DNA of 64,000 nucleotides from Rhodomicrobium lacus (GCF_003992725.1 NZ_RZNF01000002.1:248001-312000); one strand, 5' to 3'. Shown: positions 26,641 to 34,645, counted from the first letter of the stretch. The notes: generated by a model from the sequence alone, not told the origin. A program made the numbers and translations.

Positions 26641-27225
26641 ATGAACGCGACTGTTGAAGATATCGGAGGCGACGTATCGCGCCGCGATTTTCTCTATCTC
26701 GCCACCGGCGCGTTTGCCGCGATCGGTGCAGCGGGAGCGCTCTGGCCGTTGGTCGACCAGATGAACCCCGATGCGTCCGCCTTGTCTCTGGCGACAATCG
26801 AAGTCGATCTCGCTCCGATCCAGAACGGCCAGGCCATCACCATTTTGTGGCGCGGCATGCCCGTTTTTGTGCGGAACCGGACGCCCGAAGAAATCGAGAA
26901 GGCGAAGAACGTGGCCGTCAGCGATCTGAAAGATCCCGTGGCGCGCATCCTTGGCAGCACCGCGGAGATCCCCGCGACCGACGGCAACATCACGAAGCCC
27001 GGCAAGGAAAACTGGCTTGTGGCCATCGGCATATGCACGCATCTCGGCTGTGTGCCGAAGGGTCAGAACCCCGGCGACCCGCGCGGGCCTTATGGCGGCT
27101 GGTTCTGCGTTTGTCACGGCTCGATCTACGACACGGCCGGCCGCGTCCGTGGAGGCCCCGCGCCGCGCAACCTCGATATTCCGCCCTATGACTTCATCGG
27201 CGACACGAAGATCAAGCTCGGCTGA
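26641..27225 (+). CDS. petA: Rieske iron-sulfur protein (ubiquinol-cytochrome c reductase type)
   Basis: 194 aa. A twin-arginine signal anchor (SRRDFLYLATGAFAAIGAAGALW, about 13-35) leads to the Rieske domain, with cluster ligands CTHLGC at 132-137 and CVCHGSIYD at 156-164 (Cys132, His134, Cys156 or 158, His159). It would carry electrons in the cytochrome bc1 complex on the periplasmic side of the inner membrane. No cytochrome b or c1 gene follows. GAGAAGGAGGG is the ribosome binding site. Preceded by operator 1. Confidence 0.92.
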   Translation: MNATVEDIGGDVSRRDFLYLATGAFAAIGAAGALWPLVDQMNPDASALSLATIEVDLAPIQNGQAITILWRGMPVFVRNRTPEEIEKAKNVAVSDLKDPVARILGSTAEIPATDGNITKPGKENWLVAIGICTHLGCVPKGQNPGDPRGPYGGWFCVCHGSIYDTAGRVRGGPAPRNLDIPPYDFIGDTKIKLG

Positions 27226-27268
27226 CACGTGAGCGGTATCGCTCCGAGCATGCGTTCGCAAGGTTGGA

Positions 27269-27310
27269 GACCGGTTGGATCAGGCTGCGCGTCATCTGAT
27301 CGAACCGGTC
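27269..27310. repeat. GATCAG hairpin, 15-bp arms
   Basis: GACCGGTTGGATCAG pairs with CTGATCGAACCGGTC at 14 of 15 positions around a 12-base loop. It lies after the Rieske gene. There is no T-run; it belongs with the GATCAG palindromes at 21353 and 56853. Confidence 0.65.
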
Positions 27311-27380
27311 TTGATTTCGGGCGGGAATTTGATCCGCAAAAATGGGCGCAATCGCAAGAAGAGCGATAAATTTCGCTCCC

Positions 27381-27393
27381 GTGACTAAGTCAC
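27381..27393. promoter_or_regulatory. Palindromic operator 2 (Crp/Fnr-type)
   Basis: GTGACTAAGTCAC is the reverse complement of the core of operator 1. It ends 68 bases before the start of the DUF2892 gene, almost the same distance as operator 1 to the Rieske gene. Confidence 0.72.
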
Positions 27394-27461
27394 AGACCCG
27401 CAGCAAGGGAACGCCTAGCCTCCCCCCATCAGACAGCATCAAGAAATGTGGAGGATTTTAC

Positions 27462-27638
27462 ATGACAAGCAATGTCGGCGGACTTGACCGCATCCTGCGG
27501 ATCGTCGTGGGCCTTGGTCTCATCGCGCTCGTCTACGTCGGACCGCAGACGCCCTGGGGCTGGCTCGGTGTCGTTCCGCTCGCAACCGCCTTTATCGGTT
27601 TCTGCCCCGCCTACCGCCTGCTCGGGATCAGAACCTGA
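27462..27638 (+). CDS. DUF2892 family inner membrane protein (YgaP-like)
   Basis: 58 aa. The family signature is complete: NVGGLDRILRIVVGLGLIAL near the N-terminus, a second hydrophobic segment (WGWLGVVPLATAFIGF) and the terminal FCPAYRLLGI motif with its Cys. Members occur alone or fused to rhodaneses and are tied to sulfur or redox stress handling, without a settled function. ATG 27462 has GGAGG seven bases upstream. Its own operator precedes it. Confidence 0.9.
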   Translation: MTSNVGGLDRILRIVVGLGLIALVYVGPQTPWGWLGVVPLATAFIGFCPAYRLLGIRT

Positions 27639-28015
27639 CGCGACGGCGGAAAGGCTCCGCAAGGGTCCTCTGATTTCCGTCACGCCCAGGGCGTCGCGCC
27701 GAAACCGGCTCGGCGCCCTTTTGCATCGGTAACATTCTGATTCAACGACGAGGTTGCCTGACGAGACGCAGGATCTTCGATTGGCCGCTCACGGCCGTTT
27801 CCCGAAAGAGCTGTTGAAAGGATGCGCAAAACAGCTTCGCGCCTTCCTCGCACAAGCCCCCCGCAAGCCGATCCTCCTAGCCATGAAGAATGGCAACAGC
27901 AAACAGAGTCATGCTGTTAAGGCGTGAGAACTTCACCGCCCAGCTTTCTTGAGAGTGCGTGCGACAGCGATTTTTTGCCTCGGCCGCCGATGCTGCCGGC
28001 GGCGGGAGAGAAGGC
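27639..28015. other. Intergenic region with a terminator at its start
   Basis: 377 bases. Besides the terminator at 27688-27722 and presumed promoter sequence for the chorismatase-like gene, nothing is recognised. Confidence 0.45.
27688..27722 (+). terminator. Terminator after the DUF2892 gene
   Basis: Interrupted stem: GGGCG pairs with CGCCC, inner GCCG with CGGC, loop AAAC, followed by TTTT. Confidence 0.7.
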
Positions 28016-29185
28016 ATGTTGAAGGTTATTGCGAGGGACGGCGTCAGCTTCAAGCGGTTTTGCGGCGATGATGGCGACGAGGAATACCAGATCGTCATCG
28101 TGCCGCCGGGTCATCTCGCTTTCGAAGCCCAGTTGCGGCACATGCAAGCCGCTTATGAGGACGTTCAGAAGTCGCTCGGCCTCGACGCGGGCAGCGCCGT
28201 GTTCCGGCGTCTCTTTCTGAGTGACGCGCTGAATCAGACCGCTCTCGTCAAGGACAGCGATCTGGCAGCGGATCGGTGCGGCAATCCCGTCGCCACCTCC
28301 ATCGTGCAGCAACCTCCATTGCCCGGCGGGAAGATCGCGCTCCTCGCCTATCACATCAACAGCAAGGCGCCGATGACGAAGACGCGGCTGGCAGCGCGGC
28401 ACGTGCTCGTCACGAGAAACGGCCGCCGCCACTTCTGGAGCGCGGGGCTCGGCTCGCTTCCGTCCAACCCTGAGCCAGACGCGGCGGAACAGACGAATGC
28501 CATTTTCGCGACGCTCGCCGACGCGTTGCACGGCCTCGGCGGCTCTCTCGCGGCGAACTGCGTGCGCACATGGATCTATCTGCGCAACGCGGACGTGTTC
28601 TACCAGGGAATGGTGACGGCGCGGCGGGAGTTGTTCGAGCGCGCCGGTCTCACCGCCGAGACGCATTATATCGCGAGCACCGGGATCGAAGGCGGTTCGC
28701 CCAACCGCCATGAGGTGGTTTCGATGGACGCTCTGTCGCTCCTCGACCTCGAACCGGGGCAGGTCTCCTATCTCAACGACTTCGACATGCTGTGCGCGAC
28801 GAAAGACTACGGTGTCACCTTCGAACGCGGCACGAGAATCGCCTTCGCCGACCGCGCTCATCTCTATATTTCCGGAACCGCCAGCATCGACCGAAGGGGA
28901 CGCGTGCTGCATCCCGGCGACGTATGCCGTCAACTCGACCGCGCCATCGCGAACGTCGACGCGCTCCTTCGCTCGGGGGGCGCCTCCCGTGACGACATGC
29001 AGCATCTGATTGTCTATTTGCGCGACGCGTCGGACTACCCGCGCATAAGCGGCATGCTGCGCGAAAGCTTCCCCGATGTGCCCGCCGTCGTCGTCCACGG
29101 GCCGGTTTGCCGCCCGGAGTGGCTTGTCGAAATCGAGGGGATTGCCGCAGTCAGCGAAAACAATCGCTCGCTGCCGGCATTCTGA
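28016..29185 (+). CDS. Chorismatase-like protein (FkbO/Hyg5/XanB2 superfamily, Rid-like fold)
   Basis: 389 aa. The C-terminal half has the RidA-like chorismatase pattern: LYISGTASIDRRGRVLHPGDVCRQLDRAIANVDALL near 284-319, then DDMQHLIVYLRDASDY near 328, ending with VCRPEWLVEIEGIA near 364-377, where chorismatases carry their conserved Cys-Arg-Pro and catalytic Glu. The family hydrolyses chorismate to pyruvate plus dihydroxybenzoate-like products or hydroxybenzoates. The exact product cannot be read from sequence. ATG 28016 has GGGAG/AAGG upstream. A 2OG oxygenase gene follows after 53 bases. Confidence 0.75.
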   Translation: MLKVIARDGVSFKRFCGDDGDEEYQIVIVPPGHLAFEAQLRHMQAAYEDVQKSLGLDAGSAVFRRLFLSDALNQTALVKDSDLAADRCGNPVATSIVQQPPLPGGKIALLAYHINSKAPMTKTRLAARHVLVTRNGRRHFWSAGLGSLPSNPEPDAAEQTNAIFATLADALHGLGGSLAANCVRTWIYLRNADVFYQGMVTARRELFERAGLTAETHYIASTGIEGGSPNRHEVVSMDALSLLDLEPGQVSYLNDFDMLCATKDYGVTFERGTRIAFADRAHLYISGTASIDRRGRVLHPGDVCRQLDRAIANVDALLRSGGASRDDMQHLIVYLRDASDYPRISGMLRESFPDVPAVVVHGPVCRPEWLVEIEGIAAVSENNRSLPAF

Positions 29186-29238
29186 ACAATCGGAGAAGGC
29201 AAAAGCAAAAGTAACGCATGCAAAGGGAGAACGTGCCG

Positions 29239-29919
29239 ATGACCTATCCCCTCCTTCCAGAACCGTCCGAGGTGGCGGAGCATTTTGCCCTCGCGCTTTC
29301 GCGGCCCGACATAATCGAAGAACCCTATCGCCGCTGGCGCGTCCTCGATTGTCTGCCGGAAGCCATGTGCACGGGGATACTCACGCTTCCGATCGCGCCA
29401 CCGGTCGTCACCATCGACACCAAGGGCGCACGCGACACCTTCAACAATCAGCGCATCTTCTTCACGCCGAAGATGCGCGAACTTTTCCCCGCCATGTCGG
29501 TGCTGAGCGACGCGATGCAGTCTCGCCTCGTCGCGCGCCAGTTCGCGGAGACCTGCCACGTGAACGTCGAAGGCGCTTATCTGCGTATGGAATACATCCA
29601 GGATCTCGACGGCATGTGGCTGGAGCCGCACCGCGATATCAAGGAAAAGCTGTTCTCGATGGTGATCTACCTTTGCACCGGTCCCTTCGCGAAGGATTGG
29701 GGCACGGATATCTACGATCACGACAAGCAGTGGTGCGGGCGCGGGACGGCGGAATTCAACTCGGCGGTCATTTTCATTTCTGGCCCGCATAGCTGGCACG
29801 GTTTCGAACCGCGCCCGATCTACGGCGTCCGCCGTCTGATGGAAATCAACTATGTCAGCCCGACATGGCGCGACAGGGATCAACTCGCCTTTCCGGACCA
29901 GCCGATCACGCTCGGGTAA
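29239..29919 (+). CDS. 2-oxoglutarate/Fe(II)-dependent oxygenase-like protein
   Basis: 226 aa. A double-stranded beta-helix oxygenase pattern: the HxD facial pair in WLEPHRDIKEKLFSMVIYL near 131-149, and the distal His in SGPHSWHGFEPRPIYGVRRLMEINY near 181-205, with the Arg that binds 2-oxoglutarate. The family hydroxylates small molecules, sugars or proteins; the substrate is unknown. ATG 29239 (GGGAG upstream) is preferred to ATG 29218. Likely co-transcribed with the chorismatase-like gene. Confidence 0.75.
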   Translation: MTYPLLPEPSEVAEHFALALSRPDIIEEPYRRWRVLDCLPEAMCTGILTLPIAPPVVTIDTKGARDTFNNQRIFFTPKMRELFPAMSVLSDAMQSRLVARQFAETCHVNVEGAYLRMEYIQDLDGMWLEPHRDIKEKLFSMVIYLCTGPFAKDWGTDIYDHDKQWCGRGTAEFNSAVIFISGPHSWHGFEPRPIYGVRRLMEINYVSPTWRDRDQLAFPDQPITLG

Positions 29920-29993
29920 TCCGGCCTTCGAGGGTGCGATATCGAAGTGTCGGACCGCACAACCCCCTCGGCAAGGCCAATCCCCCATATCCA

Positions 29994-30023
29994 AAGCGCG
30001 CTTTCCATGAAGAAAGCGCGCTT
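29994..30023. terminator. Perfect 12-bp hairpin between convergent genes
   Basis: AAGCGCGCTTTC and GAAAGCGCGCTT around a CATGAA loop, between the oxygenase and the YciF-like gene. A strong stem without a T-run. Confidence 0.5.
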
Positions 30024-30064
30024 CAGGCTCTATCCGGGCAAACCGGACAGGAAGCGGCAGCGTG

Positions 30065-30583
30065 CTAAAGCCCGGCCTTCTCGTTCGCCGCGTAGCGGTG
30101 AAGGTAGGTCGATGTCACCTGCGGAAGGTGCTGATCGAGCCACAGAGCCATCTGCTCTTCCTCACGCAGCGATTGTTCAAGCGGCTGCTTCGCTTCTGCC
30201 TGCCCGGTGAGGTCGGCAAGCTCCAGCAGCGACTTGTAGGACGCGATTTCGAAATTCTCGAACGCGAAGTTCGCAATCGAGTTCTTGATGATCTCGTCCT
30301 GCGTGAAAGCGTGCGTTATCGCGGCCATGTTGCCGGTGATTGAGAGAAGATTATCCTTCAAAACCGATCTGCTCTGCCCGCGCTGTTCGAGGATCTTTTC
30401 CAGCCGCTCGATTTGCCCGTGCGTCTCGTCGATATGCTGTTGCAGCTTAGCCTTGATGTCCGGATAGTTCTCGATGCGCTCGACCTGCCTGTTCATCAGT
30501 TCCAGAGCCTGATTTTCGAGCGCGTGTGCATTTTGAAGGCCGGTAATGAAAACGTCTTTTGCGCGTTCTGCGTCTTCTGCCAT
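30065..30583 (-). CDS. Ferritin-like DUF892 (YciE/YciF family) protein
   Basis: 172 aa, all helical. Features are DVFITGLQNAHALENQALELM near 9, HIDETHGQIERLEKILEQRG near 47 and a third/fourth helix with FAFENFEIASYKSLLELA near 106 and LREEEQMALWLDQHLP near 140, the Glu/His-rich pattern of the YciF ferritin-like fold, associated with stress. The start at 30583 is fixed by GGAGG seven bases upstream; the longer frame to 30793 overlaps the methyltransferase gene. Confidence 0.85.
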   Translation of the reverse strand: MAEDAERAKDVFITGLQNAHALENQALELMNRQVERIENYPDIKAKLQQHIDETHGQIERLEKILEQRGQSRSVLKDNLLSITGNMAAITHAFTQDEIIKNSIANFAFENFEIASYKSLLELADLTGQAEAKQPLEQSLREEEQMALWLDQHLPQVTSTYLHRYAANEKAGL

Positions 30584-30672
30584 GGTAATACCTCCATTCT
30601 GTCTTTCCATGACAATGACACCGGCGAGCGCATGTTCCCTTATGCGAATACGGACGAAAATAAAATTGGCCT

Positions 30673-31731
30673 TCAGCTTGCGCTCTTCTTCTTGCAGACG
30701 ACAACCTTCGACAAAAAGGCCGGGAAGGCGTCCCAAATCTCGAAACCCGCATCGGCGAATACTCCGCCGGCGCCGGTGAGATCGTCGGCGCAATAGTCGA
30801 GGAAGTAGGGTTCGTGGAAGCGCTGCGGGAAGGCTTCCAGCAGGCCGTCATAGCCGTCCACATCCCCCCACTGGATCGAGTCGACGAACACGAACAGGCC
30901 TCCGGGCTTCAGGATGCGGGCGATCTCCCCCGTCACGCGGCGGCGTACGTCACGCGGCAATTCATGAAAGAGGTAGATGCACGTTGCGATGTCGAAACTG
31001 GCGGTCTCGAATGGCAGGGTTTCCGCGTTCGCCTGACGGAATACGATATTTCGTCTATCGCTGAGGAAGCGCGCGGCCTCATCGAGATAGGCCTGACTCA
31101 GGTCGGTGCCGGTCATCGGCAGCGCGGGAAACGCCTGCGCGAGCTGCCCAAGAAAGCGGCCGCTTCCACAAGCGACATCCACGAGTCGAAGCTGCCGCTG
31201 GTCGCGGCCCTTCACGAACTCGGCGATGGGAGGAATAGCCTGCCGACGCATCGCGCCCGCTGCCCCCATGAACAGCGTCTCCACCTGAATGTCGTAGAGC
31301 CTCGCAGAATCGTCCGTGAGCCAGCCCCCGGACTGGTAATGGAAGTTTTGCGTGTAATAACCGGGCAGCCCCTCTGCCTCCGGCAGCGCCGCCGCCTCGT
31401 CGAACCGCTTCTCCGCGCGCCGCTCCGCCGATTTCGGCAAATCGTCGAGCATGCGGCGCACCGCCTCGATCCGCTCGGCGAACGAGCCGCTTTCTTCCAG
31501 CGGGATGGGATAAAGCCCGTTCGCGACCGCCTTGGCGTCCTTGGCCTGAAGCTTCAGCACGTCCTGCACCAGCGGAAAAAGGCCAGGCGCCGGTCTCGTA
31601 AGCTGCACCTTGTCGACGTCCGCGCCCAGCGCAAGCGAACGCCGCGTCGTGTACCGGTAGAGCGCGGCATAGCTCACCGTCCGAAGCGTCTGCCCCGCAA
31701 GATGCGCGACCCCTTCAAGCCGATTTGACAT
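30673..31731 (-). CDS. Class I SAM-dependent methyltransferase
   Basis: 352 aa. A helical N-terminal region of about 150 residues precedes a Rossmann methyltransferase domain: motif I LVDVACGSGRFLGQLA near 180, motif II acid in MTGTDLSQAYLDEAARFL near 202, the NAETLPFETASFDIATCIYLFHELP block near 231-255 and RILKPGGLFVFVDSIQ near 270. The substrate is unknown; the N-terminal part resembles proteins placed near quinone or lipid methylation but is not decisive. ATG 31731 with GGAG. Divergent from the sirtuin gene. Confidence 0.85.
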   Translation of the reverse strand: MSNRLEGVAHLAGQTLRTVSYAALYRYTTRRSLALGADVDKVQLTRPAPGLFPLVQDVLKLQAKDAKAVANGLYPIPLEESGSFAERIEAVRRMLDDLPKSAERRAEKRFDEAAALPEAEGLPGYYTQNFHYQSGGWLTDDSARLYDIQVETLFMGAAGAMRRQAIPPIAEFVKGRDQRQLRLVDVACGSGRFLGQLAQAFPALPMTGTDLSQAYLDEAARFLSDRRNIVFRQANAETLPFETASFDIATCIYLFHELPRDVRRRVTGEIARILKPGGLFVFVDSIQWGDVDGYDGLLEAFPQRFHEPYFLDYCADDLTGAGGVFADAGFEIWDAFPAFLSKVVVCKKKSAS

Positions 31732-31794
31732 GTCATCTCCTGCGGAAAATCGGTTAGTCTTGTACACCGCTGTGATGATTGAGGTGGGTTGGGC

Positions 31795-32544
31795 ATGCCG
31801 CACAAGTCAAGGGGAGGCGCTTCAACGCGAACCCGCTATAACAACATCGTCATCCTGACAGGCGCGGGGCTTTCGGCGGAATCGGGTCTCCATACCTTTC
31901 GCGACAAGGACGGCATCTGGGCACAATACGATTACCGCGAGGTCGCGACGCCCGAGGGCTACAAACGCAACCCGAAGCTCGTGCTGCAATTCTATAACGA
32001 GCGGCGCAGGCAGAACGCAGACGTTCAGCCCAACGCGGCGCATCGGGCCCTCGCACGCCTCGAAGCGGAGTATCCCGGCGACGTGCTGATCGTGACACAG
32101 AACATCGATCCGCTGCACGAGATGGCCGGTTCGAAAAAGCTCGTGCACATGCACGGGGAACTCATGAAGGCGCTGTGTTCGGCCTGCGCGTCGCGCCACG
32201 CGATCCATCATGACATCACGCTGAAAAGCGTCTGCCCGTCCTGCGGGCGAACCGGGGTGTTGCGTCCCGATGTCGTCTGGTTCGGCGAACTGCCCTACCA
32301 GATGGAGCGCATCTATCGGGCGATTCTCGGTTGCGAGCTGTTCATTTCCATCGGCACCAGCGGGACGGTGTATCCCGCCGCCGGTTTCGTGGAGGAGGCG
32401 CTTCGCGTCGGCGCGCATACGCTGGAACTCAATCTCGAGCCCTCGCACGGCATCAGCCGCTTCATTGACGCGATCCACGGCCCGGCTACCGAGGTCGTAC
32501 CCGCCTATGTTGAGCGCCTGCTTGCCGCTGCGCGGTCGGCGTGA
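31795..32544 (+). CDS. cobB: NAD-dependent protein deacylase, sirtuin (CobB)
   Basis: 249 aa. NAD-binding GAGLSAESGLHTFRDKDGIW at 24-43, TQNID at 101-105, catalytic His120 in HMHGE, and zinc ligands Cys128/131 and Cys147/150. Tyr67 and Arg70 (FYNERRR) match the class III signature for succinyl/malyl-type acyl groups besides acetyl. The usual Gly or Asp after QNID is Pro here (QNIDPLHE). ATG 31795 follows GAGGTGGG; a TTG two codons earlier is possible. Confidence 0.93.
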   Translation: MPHKSRGGASTRTRYNNIVILTGAGLSAESGLHTFRDKDGIWAQYDYREVATPEGYKRNPKLVLQFYNERRRQNADVQPNAAHRALARLEAEYPGDVLIVTQNIDPLHEMAGSKKLVHMHGELMKALCSACASRHAIHHDITLKSVCPSCGRTGVLRPDVVWFGELPYQMERIYRAILGCELFISIGTSGTVYPAAGFVEEALRVGAHTLELNLEPSHGISRFIDAIHGPATEVVPAYVERLLAAARSA

Positions 32545-32548
32545 CCGG

Positions 32549-33133
32549 CTAAACGCCTGGCACAAATGCGCCAGCCGCCGCCGCAATCGAAAATCCGCCA
32601 AGGATGACGGACGTCGCTTTGTATGCGTGCCGCCGAAGCCCGAACGGAACGAGGGAGCCCGCGAGCATCCACACATAGCCGGCCAGCGTTGAGAGAGAGA
32701 CAAACGTGGCAATCCACAGACTCGTCATTGCGGCGTCGGCAGGGATGAGAACGGTTCCGACGAGCATGGCCTTTGGATTGAGCAGCGTCGTCACGAATAC
32801 ACGGGCGAAGGCTTCGCGCGGCCGCGTCGTAGCGCTTGCGAAGGGCGTCCTCCACAAATGGAGCGCCGTGTGGAGCAGCCAGACCGCGGCGACAAGCCTG
32901 AGGGCGGTCATAGCCGCAGCGTCGTTCTTCGCGATCGAGGCAAAAAGGGCAAAAATCGAGATGGCGACCGCATAGCCCATCGCTTCGGCCACGGGCAGGA
33001 GCGCGGCCTTGCGCCATCCAAGCGTCGCGCCGGACGCCGCCAACATCGTGTTGGTCGGTCCCGGCATAAGAAGGACCATGGCCGATGTCGCCACGAAGGC
33101 CGCTGTGACCATTCCTCCCCCGATTGAAGGCAT
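32549..33133 (-). CDS. LysE/RhtB family amino acid exporter
   Basis: About 194 aa with five to six membrane segments. The family hallmark MVLLMPGPTNTMLAASGATLGWRKA is near the N-terminus and LLNPKAMLVGTVLIP is central. It exports amino acids or related metabolites. The start is uncertain: 33133 (MPSIGGGM) fits the family length, ATG 33112 has a GGGGAGG only one base away, and a long in-frame extension to 33244 runs into island-boundary debris. It converges with cobB (4 bases apart). Confidence 0.82.
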   Translation of the reverse strand: MPSIGGGMVTAAFVATSAMVLLMPGPTNTMLAASGATLGWRKAALLPVAEAMGYAVAISIFALFASIAKNDAAAMTALRLVAAVWLLHTALHLWRTPFASATTRPREAFARVFVTTLLNPKAMLVGTVLIPADAAMTSLWIATFVSLSTLAGYVWMLAGSLVPFGLRRHAYKATSVILGGFSIAAAAGAFVPGV

Positions 33134-33299
33134 ACTTGGCGATGAGGGCGGGTTCGAAACCGTGCCCAGGCGTGGATAGAACCGCAGGTTGGGGGTGATG
33201 ACAACACACGTCTTCGCGAACGCCGCGCCGATGAAATATACCATACGGGGGTATGTCCGGCACCGCCAGAAACGGAAGCCTTATCGGCTGACGCACGGC

Positions 33300-33353
33300 G
33301 AGCGTCACCGTGTCATGGCAATTCGTGTCGAACCACTTCGTGATTTCCTGCGC
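33300..33353 (-). pseudogene. Possible MetE fragment
   Basis: An 18-codon stretch reading AQEITKWFDTNCHDTVT closely recalls the EMTKWFDTNYHY motif of cobalamin-independent methionine synthase. Nothing before or after it continues the gene. It abuts the integrase remnant at the left edge of the accessory region. The match is short and may be chance. Confidence 0.3.
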
Positions 33354-33371
33354 GGGCGCGCTGTGGTTCGC

Positions 33372-33510
33372 GTGCGGGCAACCGAAAGCTTCGTATAGGA
33401 GCCCCGAGAGTGTGACGCATTGCTTCCTGGTGAGTGGCTGCGGGCCGGACACGCTTACGGAACTGGATGAGAGAAGAGCCAACTCGCTGCATCGGACGGT
33501 TCACAAATAG
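33372..33510 (-). pseudogene. Integrase remnant (element 0, 5' part)
   Basis: Two pieces of the intact integrase at 46785-48431 are recognisable. VNRPMQRVGSSLIQFRKRV matches its residues 4-22. After a deletion and a frame change, GPQPLTRKQCVTLSGLLYEAF matches residues 92-112. The start codon has become ACG. Its upstream region runs into the first attachment-site copy exactly as in the intact element. Confidence 0.85.
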
Positions 33511-33544
33511 CGTCGTGTGTCACAGTGGGGCGACCAGAACCTTC

Positions 33545-33613
33545 ACGATGCCAATTCTTTGAGTATTTTTAGTGACTTGAAGTCACGCTGGTGCCCAGAA
33601 AGGATTTGCTGGG
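33545..33613. repeat. Attachment-site copy A
   Basis: ACGATGCCAATTCTTTGAGT, a T-run, then GACTTGAAGTCACGC and TGGTGCCCAGAA, the last being the 3' end of the tRNA-Leu gene. It matches copy B at 34773 and copy C at 48476. It is the most diverged of the three: only about 12 bases of tRNA end remain identical. Confidence 0.8.
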
Positions 33614-33730
33614 TTCAATATTAATTTATTGAATTTACTGCATAAAAGTCGGCCGAGCTGAATTTCTGAGTGCCACAAATCGGTGCCATGGCAAGGCCGA
33701 AGATCGCCTGATTTTGGGAACCCGAAGGTG
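33614..33730. other. Left-end spacer of element 1
   Basis: 117 bases between att copy A and the HepT gene, homologous to 34841-34962. Both contain TGCCACAAATCGGTGCCAT and GCAAGGCCGAAGATCGCC. Confidence 0.6.
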
Positions 33731-34087
33731 TTATCCAAACCCCTTCAGAGCTTTCAACGCTGCCGTTTTGAGGGAGGGTAGATCCTCCTTTACGATCGCC
33801 CAGATCTGGACACCGTCTATGGCGTCATATTCGTGACGCAGGCGGTTGCCGAGGCCCTGAATTCCTGTCCATGGCAAGCCGGGGATGATGTTTTCATCGC
33901 CGCGCTTGCGGATCCTATCAAGGGCTTCGATGAGCCGTTGCAGACAGCGCTCGACGGCATCTCTCGTTTTTGCGTCGGCTAGGAAGGCGCTCTCTTCGAG
34001 ACCTGCGACATAGGCCTCAATGACGTCGATGTTCTCGACGACCTGAGCGAGGTTGCGTGCGGTGTTAGAATGCGACGACGCGGTCAC
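33731..34087 (-). CDS. hepT: HepT-like (DUF86) toxin, copy 1
   Basis: 118 aa, helical HEPN-superfamily protein. The conserved end reads GIQGLGNRLRHEYDAIDGVQIWAIVKEDLPSL. HepT toxins carry R-x4-H-x-Y; here His85 and Tyr87 are present but the Arg position (80) is Gly, the GNxLRHxY variant seen in part of DUF86. Its partner MntA AMPylates HepT in the characterised system. The GTG start at 34087 mirrors copy 2 and overlaps the mntA end by 23 bases. Confidence 0.85.
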   Translation of the reverse strand: MTASSHSNTARNLAQVVENIDVIEAYVAGLEESAFLADAKTRDAVERCLQRLIEALDRIRKRGDENIIPGLPWTGIQGLGNRLRHEYDAIDGVQIWAIVKEDLPSLKTAALKALKGFG

Positions 34088-34373
34088 GGTCGATCTCGTT
34101 CTGAAGAGAGGGTTTCGCCGTAGGTTCGGGCACGAGATCGACATCGCGCCCCAAAGTCTCCGCAAGCCGCCCCTGCAAGCGCTCCAGAAGTCCGAAATAG
34201 GCAAGGCCGCGTGGCGTTTGCCCGGGGTCGAATGTCACAGCAAGGTCGATGTCGGACACGTCACTCTCATCGCCCCGCGCCACCGATCCGAACACAGACA
34301 GGCTCCTAACGCCGAACTGGCGCAGTTCGGCCTCCTGATCGCGCAGCCTCTTAAGGACAAGACCTCTCATCAT
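34065..34373 (-). CDS. mntA: MntA-like nucleotidyltransferase antitoxin, copy 1
   Basis: 102 aa. A minimal nucleotidyltransferase with the G-S-x10-D-x-D motif intact: SVFGSVARGDESDVSDIDLAV, Gly29, Ser30, Asp41, Asp43. MntA neutralises HepT by adding AMP to its Tyr. The start is at the double ATG 34373. There is no Shine-Dalgarno; a TATATT box lies a few bases upstream, so the mRNA may be leaderless. First gene of the pair. Confidence 0.85.
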   Translation of the reverse strand: MMRGLVLKRLRDQEAELRQFGVRSLSVFGSVARGDESDVSDIDLAVTFDPGQTPRGLAYFGLLERLQGRLAETLGRDVDLVPEPTAKPSLQNEIDRDRVVAF

Positions 34374-34498
34374 GCGCGCAATATAGCGCACGGAGGATTT
34401 GTAGAAAAGGAGCACGACGAGGGCATTGACTGAGAATGAGTAGTTCTCGCCTACCTGTGAGGTCGCGGCGACCTAAATGCCCGATGCTTGCACAAGGT

Positions 34499-34560
34499 CC
34501 GGATGTTTTGCTGAACTCTTGGAAGATGGGGTCGGACTCTCCGGCAGTGCGAAAATCCTC
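34499..34560. repeat. Sequence repeated downstream of both mntA genes
   Basis: GGATGTTTTG...GGGGTCGGACT...GAAAATCC resembles 35697-35755 (GGATGTTTTG...GGGGTTGGACT...GAAATCC). It extends the homology of elements 1 and 2 beyond the toxin-antitoxin genes. Confidence 0.6.
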
Positions 34561-34645
34561 CAGTAAGGCATCCGTGCGACCAGGACCCGCCCCGCACGCA
34601 ACCGCCAGCGACGCCGCTAATCGGACAATTATGGCCCCATTAGTT

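Noticed and set aside
33134-33244. N-terminal extension of the LysE-type exporter
   Set aside because: The extra codons run into the boundary debris of the accessory region and precede the family's normal N-terminus.
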